6,259 nucleotides of DNA from contig JAIRZB010000109.1 of NCBI GenBank assembly GCA_031267435.1, positions 1 through 6,259 of the forward strand. Direction: 5' to 3'. Shown piece after piece: positions 5,174 through 6,259 of this stretch. The translations under genes and the position numbers were made by a program. The stretch's first letter is position 1; each line of letters begins with the position of its first letter. A model generated the notes under the pieces. The model searched no databases. It was not told where the DNA came from and worked only from the letters and a program-made list of their open reading frames with translations. The stretch comes from Puniceicoccales bacterium (lineage in GTDB: Bacteria; Verrucomicrobiota; Verrucomicrobiia; Opitutales; LL51).

Positions 5174-6007
5174 TTAGCGAAGGTCTTCCGCAAAACTTAC
5201 TTTATTTTTTTGAAAAATTGTAATCACCGTTGAACCTCCAAAGCTGAAATAACCTTTTTCTTCACCTTTGAAATAGAGGCGGCCGACTTCGGCGGTCTGC
5301 GTAATGCTCCCGACACAGGTTGCCCCCACTTCGATCATCAGAAATTGATCCACATCCTCAGTCTGTAGAATGGAAACAATTCGTTTATTTTCAAAGAAAA
5401 TGGCAATTCTTTTTTTTGTAGCGATTGGATTGACCGACAGGTAATCGCCATTGACCCGATAAATTTTACGAATAACGGCATTACAGGGAAAATGAAAGCG
5501 ATGATAATCCGTCGGACAAAGGCGGGAAATCAGAACTTGACCATCTTTGAATTGGGCGAAAAGTTCTTCATTTTGCAGCAACGATTTTAGATCAAACTTT
5601 TGTCCTTTAACGAAAAAGGAGGGTAATTTTTTAGTATTTTCGATGAGGAGGTGACGACCATCGCAGGGGAAAATAATCTTTTGATTTTCAACGGCGATGG
5701 GACGGGCTGTTTTATTTAACTTTCGAGTAAAAAAGTCATCGAAACTGATAAAATTTTCAACTTTTTTTTCAAATATAGAGGAATCGATTTTGTAGCGTTC
5801 GATGAACGGTTTAATTTTTCTTCGAGAATGCGTATTTCGCATAAGATGGCCATAAATTCGGGAGAACAACTTACGTTTGATCACCTGATTGAGAGCCAAC
5901 TTACCAACTTTTGAATTATACAACAATTTCAAAAAAGGTTCTCCGTAGACAAATTCTTCTTCGAAAAGCTTAGTATAGCGGTTATAGAATTTTATTTTAT
6001 CTCCCAT
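5174..6007 (-). CDS. psd: Phosphatidylserine decarboxylase proenzyme
   Basis: Psd converts phosphatidylserine to phosphatidylethanolamine at the inner membrane, the last step of PE synthesis. The proenzyme cleaves itself to make a beta chain and an alpha chain whose new N-terminus is the pyruvoyl cofactor. From the ATG at 6007 the protein has 277 residues, a usual family length. It shows FDDFFTRKL at 89-97, PCDGR with Asp116, DYHRFH with His169 and His172, and FGGST with the cleavage/pyruvoyl Ser259 (codon 5231-5233). The site reads GGST rather than the LGST of Escherichia coli. The frame is open up to an ATG at 6178, adding 57 residues that resemble nothing in Psd, so I take the internal start. 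Neither start has a Shine-Dalgarno motif. It heads a probable operon with the SixA-like and DJ-1-like genes. The partner pssA is not in the window. Confidence 0.93.
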   Translation of the reverse strand: MGDKIKFYNRYTKLFEEEFVYGEPFLKLLYNSKVGKLALNQVIKRKLFSRIYGHLMRNTHSRRKIKPFIERYKIDSSIFEKKVENFISFDDFFTRKLNKTARPIAVENQKIIFPCDGRHLLIENTKKLPSFFVKGQKFDLKSLLQNEELFAQFKDGQVLISRLCPTDYHRFHFPCNAVIRKIYRVNGDYLSVNPIATKKRIAIFFENKRIVSILQTEDVDQFLMIEVGATCVGSITQTAEVGRLYFKGEEKGYFSFGGSTVITIFQKNKVSFAEDLR

Positions 6008-6068
6008 GCCCGTTTGAGGGAAGTGAAATAAAATCTGCCGCCAAGGAAAGGAAAAAATGGAGGACGCG

Positions 6069-6082
6069 CTTTCCCGGGAAAG
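6069..6082. repeat. Perfect 14-bp palindrome upstream of psd
   Basis: CTTTCCCGGGAAAG is a perfect palindrome 62-75 bases before the preferred psd start at 6007. If that start is right, it lies in the upstream region and could be an operator for a dimeric regulator; if translation starts at 6178, it is coding. About 0.4 perfect 14-bp palindromes are expected by chance in a window this size, so position rather than rarity is the argument. The rest of 6008-6259 shows no recognisable gene, only the open but unsupported psd extension and a TTGACA on the plus strand at 6234-6239. Confidence 0.35.
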
Positions 6083-6259
6083 TGATATGTACTGAATTTT
6101 TGCGATTTTCGTACATTTTAAGCAGGTATGAAGCCAATAAAAATGATCATTAAAAATTTTCCAATCAAGTTTGGTCATTGTTCCGGAGGAACGAAAGTTA
6201 ACCTGCGGAACAAATTTGAAATAAATTTTATGCTTGACAGCGCTTCAAGTTCCTGAGAT

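Noticed and set aside
1..6259. parS site near parB
   Set aside because: I found no close match to the TGTTTCACGTGAAACA palindrome on either strand; the CTTTCCCGGGAAAG palindrome at 6069 is a different sequence.

Overview
This looks like an ordinary chromosomal stretch of a moderately AT-rich bacterium. All eight calls that look like genes lie on the minus strand, and the plus-strand open frames read as shadows. Gene content does not fix the lineage. A ParB, a type-I phosphatidylserine decarboxylase, a secreted LysM coiled-coil protein and an Asp23/AmaP-like membrane protein together point to a diderm. A PVC-group bacterium (Verrucomicrobiota-like) is my guess, from inference only. Shine-Dalgarno motifs are weak or absent before most starts and clear only before the SixA-like gene and an internal Met of the LysM gene.

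Read in the direction of transcription (right to left), the window opens with psd (phosphatidylserine decarboxylase, best start at 6007). After 59 bases comes a SixA-type histidine-phosphatase-fold protein that has lost both catalytic histidines. It overlaps by ATGA a DJ-1/YajL-family gene that has all its key residues. These three probably form one operon. They are followed by a 239-base AT-rich gap holding a long inverted repeat (3951-4021) and a promoter-like pair just ahead of the next gene.

Next is a cysteine-rich Asp23/AmaP-like membrane protein (3808 to 3245), whose C-terminal tail is a decaying tandem repeat of CxC motifs. A stem-loop at 3164-3194 probably ends it. A second cluster then runs from a secreted coiled-coil/LysM protein to parB (7-base gap) and on to a possible 62-residue membrane peptide (5-base gap). 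After a spacer with an imperfect hairpin comes tyrS. The tyrS stop codon abuts two back-to-back perfect 9-bp hairpins with 3-base loops, which look like a dispersed palindromic repeat.

I see no mobile element, CRISPR array, tRNA or rRNA. The observations most worth following are the apparently dead SixA-like protein coupled to DJ-1, the metallothionein-like tail on the AmaP-like protein, the LysM-parB pairing without an adjacent parA, and the structured repeats at 10-58 and 3951-4021.
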